Virus record (IMG/VR): IMGVR_UViG_3300036651_000587
Location: 1 to 39,164 of that record
Origin: a virus
Strand: one strand, 5' to 3'
DNA: 39,164 nucleotides
Each line of letters starts with the position of its first letter. The first letter of the stretch is position 1. Both the position numbers and the translations under genes were made by a program. The notes beneath the pieces are model-generated. The model had not been told where the DNA came from. It did not search any database and worked only from the letters and a program-made list of their open reading frames with translations. This document shows, in pieces, positions 24,544 through 31,462 of this stretch.

Positions 24544-24858
24544 ATGAACTACCTTGTTCTCAATTTCGTCAACCTCGTGCTGTGCTTCATGTGGGGATGG
24601 TCTGCAATGAGCCGACTTGCCATGATGCATGGCGAGGTTATCTACCGGATTCAGGCGCTCTACCTTTTTATATTCGTCTCATCGTTCTTTTGTGGCGCTC
24701 AGTTCTTTATCTTTGGTACTTACGCAGGATTGCCAGATGTGATGGGTTCTAGCGTGATACTTTCGTTGATGTGGGCCGGTGGTTTGCGCTGGAAAGATGG
24801 TCCGCCAGATGATGTTGTCTCGGCTCCTGCGCCACTTAATATGGAGTCACGGTTTTGA
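24544..24858 (+). CDS. Putative holin/antiholin 2
   Basis: 104 residues from ATG 24544; a start 30 bases upstream would overlap the preceding gene. Three likely membrane spans at about 3-22, 38-60 and 66-80, and a short polar tail. The stop is coupled to the endolysin TTG start. Two adjacent small membrane proteins before an endolysin commonly act as a holin/antiholin pair; this assignment is positional. Confidence 0.6.
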   Translation: MNYLVLNFVNLVLCFMWGWSAMSRLAMMHGEVIYRIQALYLFIFVSSFFCGAQFFIFGTYAGLPDVMGSSVILSLMWAGGLRWKDGPPDDVVSAPAPLNMESRF

Positions 24859-25337
24859 AAACATCCTCAAACGGCATTCAGGTTCTTCACCACTTTGAAG
24901 GCTGCAAACTGACGGCTTACCCCGACCCTGCAACGGGCAGCGCTCCGTGGACCATCGGCTACGGCGATACCGGCCCAGACGTAGTTCCAGGCTTGACCAT
25001 CACACAAGACGAGGCCAATGCTCGATTTGAAAAAAGGCTGTCCAAAGAATTTGAACCCGGCGTTATGGCTGCACTTACGGCTACACCCAACCAAGGCCAG
25101 TTCGACGCAATGGTCTGCTTGGCCTACAACATCGGTTTGGGCAACTTCCGCAGCTCTACCCTGCTTAAAAAATTCAATGCTGGCGATGCTGATGGTGCGG
25201 CTGAGCAGTTCCAGCGCTGGGACAAGGCCGCTGGTGTGAGTATGAAAGGCCTACGCCGCCGCCGCGCCGCTGAAAAAGCGCTATTCAACGGCATGACCGG
25301 CGATCAGGCTATTGCGGTTGGCGCGGCTGTGCAATGA
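24855..25337 (+). CDS. Endolysin, GH24 lysozyme (muramidase)
   Basis: 160 residues, TTG start coupled to the holin-like gene. It has the T4-type E-D/C-T triad: E15 in HHFEG, the YPD region (22-24), and T39 in IGYGDTG. The rest (QFDAMVCLAYNIGLGNF, LLKKFNAGD) is standard for GH24. It cleaves the MurNAc-GlcNAc bond of peptidoglycan. No signal peptide or signal-anchor segment is present, so release through holin lesions is expected. Confidence 0.93.
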   Translation: MKTSSNGIQVLHHFEGCKLTAYPDPATGSAPWTIGYGDTGPDVVPGLTITQDEANARFEKRLSKEFEPGVMAALTATPNQGQFDAMVCLAYNIGLGNFRSSTLLKKFNAGDADGAAEQFQRWDKAAGVSMKGLRRRRAAEKALFNGMTGDQAIAVGAAVQ

Positions 25338-25804
25338 ACCCCTTTACCCTCCTAAGCCCCGGACGATGGATACTTTACGGGCTGTTCGCCTTAGCCCTAG
25401 TAATCGGCGCTTATGCACTCGTTGACCATATTGGGGATGTGCGGGAGGCCAAGGTGGTGGCTCGATATGACAAAGCCATAGAAGAAGAAAAAGAGCGCGG
25501 CAGACTTAAAAGCATCGATCTACAAGGCAAAGCCAACAAGCTCAAAAAGGAAAAAGATGATGAAATTGCCGCTATCAATACTCGCCATGCCGCTGCTATT
25601 GCTGGGTTGCGCAACCGCCCCGAACGTCGCGCAGACTTGCCCAAAGTTGCCAGCTCTTGTTCTGGAGTATCCGGAAAGGAACTGGCAAGGGGAGATGCAG
25701 AGTTTCTTATCGGGTACAGTGCCGACGCTCAAAAGCTCAGTTCAGTCCTCAAACAATGTGAACGTCAATACAACGACGCCCGCCAAGCCTTAGAAGCTAA
25801 ATAA
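25334..25804 (+). CDS. Inner-membrane spanin (Rz-like)
   Basis: 156 residues. One N-terminal membrane segment (about 12-30) is followed by a highly charged coiled coil (about 40-95) in the periplasm. Coupled to the endolysin stop (ATGA). Rz-type spanins bridge to Rz1 in the outer membrane and fuse the membranes in the last lysis step. The Rz1 gene lies inside it in another frame. Confidence 0.88.
   Translation: MNPFTLLSPGRWILYGLFALALVIGAYALVDHIGDVREAKVVARYDKAIEEEKERGRLKSIDLQGKANKLKKEKDDEIAAINTRHAAAIAGLRNRPERRADLPKVASSCSGVSGKELARGDAEFLIGYSADAQKLSSVLKQCERQYNDARQALEAK
25557..25793 (+). CDS. Outer-membrane spanin lipoprotein (Rz1-like), embedded in Rz
   Basis: 78 residues, read in a different frame entirely within Rz. 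The signal ends in a lipobox LLGC with the lipidated Cys at 18; the mature part is small and Pro/Asn/Thr-rich (TAPNVAQTCPKLP). This nested arrangement is known for lambda-type spanins. It is proof of a Gram-negative host envelope. Confidence 0.88.
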   Translation: MMKLPLSILAMPLLLLGCATAPNVAQTCPKLPALVLEYPERNWQGEMQSFLSGTVPTLKSSVQSSNNVNVNTTTPAKP

Positions 25805-25808
25805 CCGC

Positions 25809-26051
25809 TCATGGCGCTCCATCCTTTGGGGCAAGGTCGGCGGCACGGACGTATGCGTCTCGCATTTCTGTGGCTTTGCGCATGACCGGCGCTGCTGGAG
25901 GCCTCTTTGACTGGCACTCGCTGGAGAATTTGATTCTCACGGTGTTCATGGTCGAGCCAAAGGGGCCGGGGTATTCCGGAACAAAAACACTTGCGGAAAC
26001 CGTGTAAGGCTGCGGGTAAGGCTTCATCCGCTTGAGGTGACGTACTTTCAT
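25809..26051 (-). CDS. Hypothetical protein, MKVRH N-terminus
   Basis: 80 residues, last gene of the leftward operon, converging with the spanin genes four bases away. ATGA-coupled to the Lar-like gene. Its first residues (MKVRHLKRM) nearly match those of the 52-residue protein at 26844-27002 (MKVRHRKRLM), suggesting a shared short N-terminal module or a duplicated translation start. Function unknown. Confidence 0.6.
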   Translation of the reverse strand: MKVRHLKRMKPYPQPYTVSASVFVPEYPGPFGSTMNTVRIKFSSECQSKRPPAAPVMRKATEMRDAYVRAADLAPKDGAP

Positions 26052-26419
26052 CCTTCGCCCCTATCCTGCTGACCGCCCGATGCAGCGGAATTCTCGGTCA
26101 GTTCCCTGGCGAAGGCCAAAATCGATGCCTTGTCAAACGTGTAATCGTCGCGGTCCGGCGAATTCGGCTCGCCAACCATGCAAATCCCATGGTCACCAGC
26201 TAGCCACAAAATCTTCTCATCGGTTATCGCCACTACAGGCAGCACCGCAGGCGGTGGGGTTTGAGCGCGGGTGTTCCACTTTTCAATGTTCTCGGCAAGG
26301 TTCGCATCCTCGCCCTGGTCTGGGCCTTCTGCGCAGCATCGCCCACAGTAAACGCGCCAGTTTCCCCAGATTCCTGCAAGTCCTCCGCAAAAAGGGCACG
26401 GTAAAAGTTTCTCGCTCAT
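26048..26419 (-). CDS. Lar-family restriction alleviation-like protein
   Basis: 123 residues. The N-terminus LLPCPFCGG (about 5-13) and a second pair YCGRC (about 24-28), then ENIEKWNTRA, are the zinc-ribbon pattern of Lar/Ral-like proteins. Rac prophage Lar lowers type I restriction by changing the balance of modification. The C-terminal extension is variable and of unknown role. ATGA-coupled on both sides. Confidence 0.8.
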   Translation of the reverse strand: MSEKLLPCPFCGGLAGIWGNWRVYCGRCCAEGPDQGEDANLAENIEKWNTRAQTPPPAVLPVVAITDEKILWLAGDHGICMVGEPNSPDRDDYTFDKASILAFARELTENSAASGGQQDRGEG

Positions 26420-26847
26420 GGCTTCACTTCGCTTTGTTGGGCGGCGTTGTCTCTCATATTTCCCGATTTATCCGCCACAACGGTTTTTGCTGCTAATGCA
26501 CGCTCCACAAGCGGGGCGCTATCCTGCTGACCAGCGACTGGGGCGGCGTGAATCAACTTCGACACCAACACGTCCATGCGGTCGCAGACTTCGTTGAGAG
26601 TGTGGCGAATTTCGCCAACAGGCTGGAGGTCGCGCATCGCCCGGAAGTAAGCCAGCATCCCAGCAGGCACAGCAACTTGCGGTTGGGCGGCGATGGCTGC
26701 CCAGTACCCAGCATTCCACCCGTCTCGATGGTCGGGTGGCACGTGCGATGCCTTCGGGTGATAGGGTAGGAACTCATTACCCTGCCGCCATGGGCCCTTG
26801 TAGGCTTCGCGTGCCGCATCCACTGCGGTCTGGCTGGTGTCGGTCAT
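26416..26847 (-). CDS. Hypothetical protein
   Basis: 143 residues from the ATG that is ATGA-coupled to the 52-residue gene upstream; a longer in-frame version would overlap that gene completely. The N-terminal half (DAAREAYKGPW, GWNAGYWAAIAAQPQ) resembles short phage accessory proteins, and the C-terminal half is helical (EVCDRMDVLVSKLIHAAP). Function unknown. Confidence 0.65.
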   Translation of the reverse strand: MTDTSQTAVDAAREAYKGPWRQGNEFLPYHPKASHVPPDHRDGWNAGYWAAIAAQPQVAVPAGMLAYFRAMRDLQPVGEIRHTLNEVCDRMDVLVSKLIHAAPVAGQQDSAPLVERALAAKTVVADKSGNMRDNAAQQSEVKP

Positions 26848-27002
26848 GGCTGGGCTTTCAGGTGTTTGTGAAGCGCTCGGGCAACAAAAGCGTCGCGCTC
26901 GGCATCCGTCATTTTGTTCAAGCGGTCTGCCAGCCAGGCAGGGCAACGAATGGTTTCTGTGATGCGCGGTTGCATGAGCCGCTTGCGGTGTCGGACTTTC
27001 AT
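26844..27002 (-). CDS. Small basic protein, MKVRH N-terminus
   Basis: 52 residues. It fills the gap between its neighbours exactly, with ATGA overlaps at both ends. After the basic MKVRHRKRLM start the sequence ITETIRCPAWLADRLNKM, then DAERDAFVARAL, reads strand-helix-helix, as in ribbon-helix-helix DNA-binding proteins. That fold is a guess from pattern. Confidence 0.65.
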   Translation of the reverse strand: MKVRHRKRLMQPRITETIRCPAWLADRLNKMTDAERDAFVARALHKHLKAQP

Positions 27003-27520
27003 TTGTCGCCCTTCACGCTCTCGGCTTTACTGGCGAGAATGGCGGCGTCAACGGCGCTGTCGAGTGTGGCGAACTCGGTCAGATTGAGCATGCCGTCAAC
27101 CTGAGAAAAGTGGTCAAACCTCCGCAGCCAGCGATACCGCTCTGCATCCTTGCCATCACCCGCAGGCACGGAGGCTGGAGGGGTGTTCGGGTATACCCAC
27201 TCTTCCATAGTCAGGCCGGAAGCTGTGAGGGGGCCGCAGCATTCACGCCGAAAGCAACTAGACGCGCAGTTGTGGTGGCACTTCCCCCCGTCCATGCAAG
27301 TAACGCCTAGCTTTTCAACCGGCGCGGCACTCTGTGCGCTGGCTTGGCGTGATTGGGCGAGTTGTTGCTCAAACATCGATGCAACGACCTCCGAGAACCT
27401 GCGTGCACGTTCCGATTGACCGTGCCGCATTGCCATGCCGTATTCGGTGAGTCGCACATTGAATTCGTGCAATTCAGGATAGACCTCGCCGCTTGCTGGC
27501 TGTGTGTTCTGTTCTGCCAT
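26999..27520 (-). CDS. Hypothetical Cys/His-containing protein
   Basis: 173 residues from MAEQNTQPAS, chosen because AAGGAA precedes it at the right distance; longer in-frame starts overlap the next gene. The centre has a cluster of Cys and His (CMDGGKCHHNCASSCFRRECC, about 74-94) that likely binds zinc. The C-terminus contains KDAERYRWLRRFD, a short motif common in phage accessory proteins. Confidence 0.65.
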   Translation of the reverse strand: MAEQNTQPASGEVYPELHEFNVRLTEYGMAMRHGQSERARRFSEVVASMFEQQLAQSRQASAQSAAPVEKLGVTCMDGGKCHHNCASSCFRRECCGPLTASGLTMEEWVYPNTPPASVPAGDGKDAERYRWLRRFDHFSQVDGMLNLTEFATLDSAVDAAILASKAESVKGDK

Positions 27521-27813
27521 TTTTATTCCTTGGTTGTTTGATTCGCCAGCGCATCGCCAGCGACACGCGCCGCAGCCAGCACCCGATACCAGCAAGTCAG
27601 GCTGATGCCGTGGAAACCTTTGTCGATGGCTCCGCGTTGTGCCGCCTCTTCTTCGCCACGCGCCCAGCGCTGGAGGGCATAGGCGATAACTTCACGGGTT
27701 TCCATAGAGTCGTCATAGCCGCACGCAATCAATTCGCGCAAGCCTGCGGCCACATCAATCCGGTCGACGTTGTGACCGGCGACAAGTCCTGTTCGCATTT
27801 TTATTCCTTGGTT
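27518..27813 (-). repeat. 18-base direct repeat of translation-start sequence
   Basis: The sequence CATTTTTATTCCTTGGTT occurs at 27518-27535 and again at 27796-27813. On the coding (-) strand it is stop codon, ribosome site and start ATG of two successive genes. Upstream of the second copy only a remnant reading frame of about 21 codons (27801-27866) ends at the repeated stop, consistent with deletion of a gene between repeats. Confidence 0.75.
27523..27798 (-). CDS. Hypothetical protein
   Basis: 91 residues; the ATG follows AAGGAATAAAA. No family recognised. Predicted mostly helical (ETREVIAYALQRWARGEEEAAQ). Both its start region and the start of the next downstream gene share an identical 18-base sequence covering ribosome site and start codon. 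Confidence 0.6.
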   Translation of the reverse strand: MRTGLVAGHNVDRIDVAAGLRELIACGYDDSMETREVIAYALQRWARGEEEAAQRGAIDKGFHGISLTCWYRVLAAARVAGDALANQTTKE

Positions 27814-27898
27814 TGCACTGGGGCGCTATCGGGAGCGGTTGGGGTGGGCAGACAAAGTGCGCGCACTTTTCATAATGGCGGTTACGGCAGCATCAACG

Positions 27899-28195
27899 TC
27901 AGAAGGGCGGAAGTCCGTCGTCATCGTCAAAACCTGCTGTGCGGGGTGATGGGCGAAGTGGGGCCTCTTGCCTGCGCTGTGGTGGCGCAGAGCGTTGCGG
28001 GGCGCTTTGGCGCTGTTCCTTGGGCTTTGCAGACAGACTGAGCATTCGCTTCTCGCCTACCGGCTTAATCCAGCCGCTTAGCTCATAAACAACACCGCCT
28101 ACCATGAGGTCACCGCGATAGTCTGGACGTGCTGGATTGTCGCCTTTGTCGTTGTGGAAAAGGGCTCCATTGCCCTCGCGCGGTTCGTATGCCAT
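27899..28195 (-). CDS. Small recombination partner with SSB-like acidic tail
   Basis: 98 residues. The N-terminal half (about 1-58, NGALFHNDKGDNPARPDY then YELSGWIKPVGEKRMLSL) looks like a compact OB-like strand pattern. Then comes a disordered Gln/Arg/Pro linker, and the protein ends DDDDGLPPF, very close to the DDDIPF tip by which bacterial SSB recruits partners. It directly follows the ERF recombinase gene, so it probably binds single-stranded DNA or imitates the SSB tail. It is not a standard full-length SSB. Confidence 0.65.
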   Translation of the reverse strand: MAYEPREGNGALFHNDKGDNPARPDYRGDLMVGGVVYELSGWIKPVGEKRMLSLSAKPKEQRQSAPQRSAPPQRRQEAPLRPSPRTAGFDDDDGLPPF

Positions 28196-28197
28196 AG

Positions 28198-28815
28198 TTA
28201 CACCTTCTGTTTATCGGCTTCTGCCATTTTCTTGATGCTTGTGCGGATGTTGCTTGGCAAAATCCCCCACAGAGCCATGATTTCCTCGTTGTCGTTGAGG
28301 GACTTATATTCTTCGTAGGCCCCGATTTCCTGGCCCCCGTTGAATTTCTCTTTGATGACCTCTGCTAGATCAACAATGATGCTCTGCTTGCGGCTGGACA
28401 GTTGCTCCATTGCATCAGTCAGCGCACCACGCGCAGTAATGTGCGGTACGTCGTTATCGTCATCAGACACGATGCCAAGCAGCGCCGAGAGGGCATACCG
28501 GCGTTTGTAGGTCACCTCACCACCGAAGCCCTGCATGTTTGCGTGGTCACGGTTGAGAAAGGTCTCGGACTCCAGCCATTGGCCCGAACGGTGGAAAATC
28601 CTGGTCGTCAGTACATCGGCGTTAACCGCCTGAGAGAACATCAGCCCATGTTTTTGCATGAGGGGCGCGATGTATTCAACGATGGCATCTAGCGGGGCAT
28701 ACTTGAAGGAGTACTTTCCGGCCTTGACCTCCTTGGTTTTTGGGACCGCCTTGAGTTCGCCTTGAAGGGCAAAAACAGCCTCGGTTACCTTGTCGAGTGA
28801 TTCACTTGTTTTCAT
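28198..28815 (-). CDS. erf: ERF-family single-strand annealing recombinase
   Basis: 205 residues from ATG 28815 with a GGAGGA site; an earlier in-frame ATG lies inside the upstream gene. It has YSFKYAPLDAIVEYIAPLMQ (about 35-54) and GGEVTYKRRYALSALLGIVS (about 99-118), with the following DDDND, which are signatures of P22 Erf-type proteins. These anneal complementary strands and circularise or recombine phage DNA without RecA. It is ATGA-coupled to the upstream gene. Confidence 0.9.
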   Translation of the reverse strand: MKTSESLDKVTEAVFALQGELKAVPKTKEVKAGKYSFKYAPLDAIVEYIAPLMQKHGLMFSQAVNADVLTTRIFHRSGQWLESETFLNRDHANMQGFGGEVTYKRRYALSALLGIVSDDDNDVPHITARGALTDAMEQLSSRKQSIIVDLAEVIKEKFNGGQEIGAYEEYKSLNDNEEIMALWGILPSNIRTSIKKMAEADKQKV

Positions 28816-29093
28816 TGCAGTTCCTCCGTGCAAAGCCGAGCGATTTCCTCGGTGTGTTCCTTGAAAAACCGCGTCCGGATGATTTGGACCGCGTTGTCGC
28901 GCTGCTCTGCCGTAGCCTGCGCACCAAAAAGCAGTTCCACCAATTCAGCCGTGCTAATTGACAAAAAGTAAGCCGATGGCTCGCGGTCAGTGCGCGCACA
29001 TTCCAGCCAGCCAGCCAGAACGCCGGGTTTGGCGATGTATTCCTCGCTGACCATCTTCCACTGGTGGGCGGGGTTGGTTATTTGGTCGTACAT
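28812..29093 (-). CDS. Hypothetical protein upstream of ERF
   Basis: 93 residues from MYDQITNPAHQW; GGAAT sits before this ATG, while an upstream in-frame ATG (29162) lies in a region with an inverted repeat and is less likely. The sequence is acidic and helical toward the C-terminus (AEQRDNAVQIIRTRFFKEHTEEIARL). Function unknown; coupling to erf suggests a recombination accessory. Confidence 0.6.
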   Translation of the reverse strand: MYDQITNPAHQWKMVSEEYIAKPGVLAGWLECARTDREPSAYFLSISTAELVELLFGAQATAEQRDNAVQIIRTRFFKEHTEEIARLCTEELQ

Positions 29094-29133
29094 AAATGGT
29101 ATTCCTATCACCAAAGTTTGAGAGAAAGGGGTT

Positions 29134-29156
29134 CGGGGCTTGAGAGTTATGCCCCG
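29134..29156. promoter_or_regulatory. Perfect inverted repeat CGGGGC-N11-GCCCCG
   Basis: A 6-bp perfect inverted repeat (29134-29139 and 29151-29156) with an 11-base spacer, in the 118-base gap (29094-29211) before the ERF part of the leftward operon. It could be an operator or a hairpin in the leader RNA. On the leftward strand a weak TTAACA lies upstream, but no convincing -10, so I do not claim a promoter. Confidence 0.4.
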
Positions 29157-29211
29157 CTTCAATAGGCTTGGCGCACTGCATAGCAGGGAGAAAAGACTAA
29201 GATGTTAAGTA

Positions 29212-29427
29212 TCAACCCTGTTTGCGAAACCGCCTCATCAAGTTAGTAGTCACTCTCTCGGCATCAAGCGTCAGCGCGTGATGTTCCGAAAAACCACGGT
29301 GGGTTGACAGGTCTGGAATGCGGGTTGCGCCGTAAGTGAGTGCTTCCTTACTGGCAAGCGCACTACTCATGCGGGCCACCTCAGAAGAAACCCACTGTTG
29401 GTAGTAGGGGTTTTCAGAAAGCATCAT
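29212..29427 (-). CDS. Hypothetical protein
   Basis: 71 residues from the ATG that overlaps the stop of the membrane protein gene upstream (ATGATG). The sequence (SENPYYQQWVSSEVARMSSAL) is helical with no recognised family. It is followed by a 118-base gap before the next leftward gene. Confidence 0.6.
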   Translation of the reverse strand: MMLSENPYYQQWVSSEVARMSSALASKEALTYGATRIPDLSTHRGFSEHHALTLDAERVTTNLMRRFRKQG

Positions 29428-29663
29428 GCCAGCATCCCGACAACCCAGCCCACAACAAACCCCAGCGCACCAAACGCCAGCACCCACAGCGCAGCATTGC
29501 CGATGAGGTAGACGCCATCACAGACTATTCCGCGCAGGTTAATGGACGGTTCTGGCTGGACTGGCTCGCCATCGATTGGCGGGCTTTTGATAAGTGCCAA
29601 CATGGATAGTGGCAGGCCGATGCAGATAAGGGCGGCTAGGATGAGTGTTGCTGTGTTGGTCAT
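29424..29663 (-). CDS. Small two-span membrane protein
   Basis: 79 residues from MTNTATLIL, ATGA-coupled to the upstream gene. Membrane spans at about 6-25 and 54-78 with a Pro-rich loop between. Function unknown; early phage membrane proteins of this kind sometimes act in superinfection exclusion, but nothing here shows it. Confidence 0.65.
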   Translation of the reverse strand: MTNTATLILAALICIGLPLSMLALIKSPPIDGEPVQPEPSINLRGIVCDGVYLIGNAALWVLAFGALGFVVGWVVGMLA

Positions 29664-29821
29664 TGCATCACCTGCTTTTGTACTGGTTTGGCAAACAGCC
29701 ACTTGTCGCCAAGCATGGCAACGCTGGCAAGCCATTTCCGACGATTCGCCTTGTTAACCGACAGCGGCACCCATTCAGAAGAATAGAGGCGCACGGCGTG
29801 GCGCATTTGTTGGATGTTCAT
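29660..29821 (-). CDS. Small basic hypothetical protein
   Basis: 53 residues, beginning MNIQQMRHAVRLY, with ATGA overlaps at both ends, exactly filling the space between neighbours. Trp-rich (about 4 of 53) and basic. No family recognised. Confidence 0.65.
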   Translation of the reverse strand: MNIQQMRHAVRLYSSEWVPLSVNKANRRKWLASVAMLGDKWLFAKPVQKQVMQ

Positions 29822-30057
29822 TTGGTGGCTCCGGTTGCTTTGGCAGGTTGGCCGATGCGCAAATCACTGACGCGCTCAACGCAGCTGGTCCCGCCCATCA
29901 GAAGGCGTTGACGTTCAGCCTCTTTATCTGCCGCTTGCTTCGACGGCCAATAGTTTGTCACGCGTCCGCTAGCGTTTCCACACCGGCAGCGCCATGTTTC
30001 GCCCTCCTCGCCAGTCATAAGCACAGCGATAGGCCCCGGCGTATGTTGTGCAGTCAT
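29818..30057 (-). CDS. Hypothetical protein with CxC motif
   Basis: 79 residues. A CRCGN motif near residue 24-28 and a following basic helix (KQAADKEAERQRLL) are visible. Starts MTAQHTPGPI, a common opening of phage early proteins. ATGA-coupled on both sides. Function unknown. Confidence 0.65.
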   Translation of the reverse strand: MTAQHTPGPIAVLMTGEEGETWRCRCGNASGRVTNYWPSKQAADKEAERQRLLMGGTSCVERVSDLRIGQPAKATGATK

Positions 30058-30176
30058 TTGGAAAGCCCTTCAAAAAGAAGCCATGCGAATATCAAGCCGA
30101 GAGAGATTGCCAAGGAAAGGTCCTTGATCGTCTCGCGGCGACGTTCGCGCTCTGTTGTTGTTCGGTAGTGGGTCAT
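30054..30176 (-). CDS. Single-span membrane mini-protein
   Basis: 40 residues. A basic, Arg-rich N-terminus (ERERRRETIKD) leads into one hydrophobic segment (about 20-36, LSLAISLGLIFAWLLF). ATGA overlaps at both ends support translation. The positive-inside rule puts the N-terminus in the cytoplasm. Function unknown. Confidence 0.65.
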   Translation of the reverse strand: MTHYRTTTERERRRETIKDLSLAISLGLIFAWLLFEGLSK

Positions 30177-30577
30177 ACAACCTCGATGTTTTCGATGAGC
30201 CAGTTCAGGCGGTGGGTTACTAGTTCGTGGTCGGTGCCGGTGAATCCTTCGTCAACATCACAGACTCCTCGCCGAGCAAACATTCGCCATTCTCCAAATA
30301 AATACGTTGCCACATCACAGCCATGAGCACGGCCTTTCCATGGCATGCCTTCCGTATCAAAATCGATACCTTGGGCTGAAAACTTTGGATAAGCTGCACA
30401 CCAACCGCCAAAACACGCCACCGTCCCACAAGAAACTGGCTCTACATCGCGACCAGAATATTTGCGCCAAAAGTTTAAACCTTCAATGACATTCTCGGGT
30501 GGCACGCTAGGCCACATCACCTCAAGCGCCTCAATCGCGTTATCACGCTGCTGCTGGGTTACTGTAATCTTTCCCAT
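30173..30577 (-). CDS. Hypothetical protein with CGTxAC motif
   Basis: 134 residues. CGTVACFGGWCAA (about 50-62) is a recurrent motif in small phage proteins of unknown role, with two or three cysteines near an aromatic patch. A good AAGGGGA site precedes the ATG. The gene is ATGA-coupled downstream. Function unknown. Confidence 0.7.
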   Translation of the reverse strand: MGKITVTQQQRDNAIEALEVMWPSVPPENVIEGLNFWRKYSGRDVEPVSCGTVACFGGWCAAYPKFSAQGIDFDTEGMPWKGRAHGCDVATYLFGEWRMFARRGVCDVDEGFTGTDHELVTHRLNWLIENIEVV

Positions 30578-30578
30578 C

Positions 30579-30752
30579 TCAATTCCCCTTATGTTTAGCC
30601 AGCAAAATTTCGGCAGTGGTGCGTATCTTGTCGTTGAGCGTGTCGTCCCGAATCATCTGGACGAACTTCAGCAGAGAGTCGCGCTCTTTCATGAGCTTGC
30701 GGATGTGGCCGTTTGCCTTGCGGGCTACGGTTGCTGATTCGTTTTGTGTCAT
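30579..30752 (-). CDS. Small helical protein
   Basis: 57 residues, charged and helical throughout (NGHIRKLMKERDSLLKF). Its stop TGA lies two bases before the next ATG, inside that gene's ribosome-binding leader. Likely a coiled-coil dimer; function unknown. Confidence 0.6.
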   Translation of the reverse strand: MTQNESATVARKANGHIRKLMKERDSLLKFVQMIRDDTLNDKIRTTAEILLAKHKGN

Positions 30753-30767
30753 TCTGTGACCTCGGCA

Positions 30768-30929
30768 TTAGTAATCGAAAGAGTCAACATCAGGGTTGCC
30801 AGACAAGAATTCTTCGTCGCGCTTTGCTTGGCAAAAGCCGTCAATAAATTCGGGAGTTTTTCCGTCGAGAGAAAAGCCATCGTGGTCATTTTTTCCTGCT
30901 GCGTATCCGATGTGATATTCGTTTGTCAT
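30768..30929 (-). CDS. First gene of the leftward operon, small acidic protein
   Basis: 53 residues, beginning MTNEYHIGYAAGKND and rich in Asp and Phe (about 15 of 53 acidic). AAGGAA precedes the ATG. The pattern GYxxGxxD...F..GFCQAKRDEEF resembles small phage proteins with a GxxxG-type repeat, but I cannot name it. It lies next to the divergent control region, so it is probably transcribed early. Confidence 0.6.
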   Translation of the reverse strand: MTNEYHIGYAAGKNDHDGFSLDGKTPEFIDGFCQAKRDEEFLSGNPDVDSFDY

Positions 30930-31040
30930 TTCCTTGCATCCTGTTTGTGTTGCGATGGGGTAATTCTGGCGGCTAAAAAATATATTTCCATCGGTATAAA
31001 CCCTTATGGACTTTTTGTTTTCAAGTCCGACAATTTAGGC
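30930..31040. promoter_or_regulatory. Divergent early promoter region
   Basis: The only place where leftward and rightward transcription diverge. It is AT-rich in the middle. A rightward candidate is TTGCGA (30950-30955), 18-base spacer, TAAAAA (30974-30979). On the other strand TTGAAA (31019-31024 reversed) stands upstream of TATACC or TATATT, with imperfect spacing. At least one promoter for each operon must lie here or nearby; the exact boxes are uncertain. Confidence 0.55.
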
Positions 31041-31238
31041 ATGAACCCAAATATCCTTGAACACCATCACGCAAATGGGACATGGCTTTACGCTATGAAA
31101 TGCGCATCGCCAGCATCCGAACCGGGTGATTGGCAAGCGGCCACGGTAGCAATACTGCTGACCGCGCTAGAACTCGCCACACCCAACCTGACCGCACAAC
31201 AGCGAGCAGACCTTATTAACCAACCAGAGGAGAATTGA
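31041..31238 (+). CDS. Hypothetical protein, first rightward early gene
   Basis: 65 residues from MNPNILEHHHANG. No strong ribosome site is seen upstream. No family recognised. The C-terminal part (TVAILLTALELATPNLTAQQRADL) is helical. It is the first gene downstream of the divergent control region. Confidence 0.55.
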   Translation: MNPNILEHHHANGTWLYAMKCASPASEPGDWQAATVAILLTALELATPNLTAQQRADLINQPEEN

Positions 31239-31240
31239 AG

Positions 31241-31462
31241 ATGAAAACCCAATCCCAACAAGAGCGCGACCGCCTGGCCAGCGAATACCGCGCAGAGCGT
31301 GCAGCACGCTGCCCAAAGCTAACGCCATCCATCACGTGGACGAACGCCACGACGCGGGGTAGTTACACCGGGAACAGCATGAACAGCGGCAGAGCTGGCG
31401 CTGACGAGCATTTGCAGCATAAAAGCGCCGCGATGGGTGCGCAGATTGTGAGGCACGTATGA
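31241..31462 (+). CDS. Hypothetical protein
   Basis: 73 residues from ATG 31241, for which AGAGGAG (31226-31232) is well placed; a TTG six bases upstream is too close to it. The N-terminal part is highly charged (QQERDRLASEYRAERAAR), the rest is Thr/Ser-rich. Function unknown. The stop overlaps the next start. Confidence 0.5.
   Translation: MKTQSQQERDRLASEYRAERAARCPKLTPSITWTNATTRGSYTGNSMNSGRAGADEHLQHKSAAMGAQIVRHV

Noticed and set aside
27801-27866. 21-codon GTG frame ending at the repeated start sequence
   Set aside because: Too short and without a ribosome site; treated as a gene remnant only.
27493-28041. Rightward frame opposite the leftward operon
   Set aside because: Overlaps several coupled leftward genes and has no motif.
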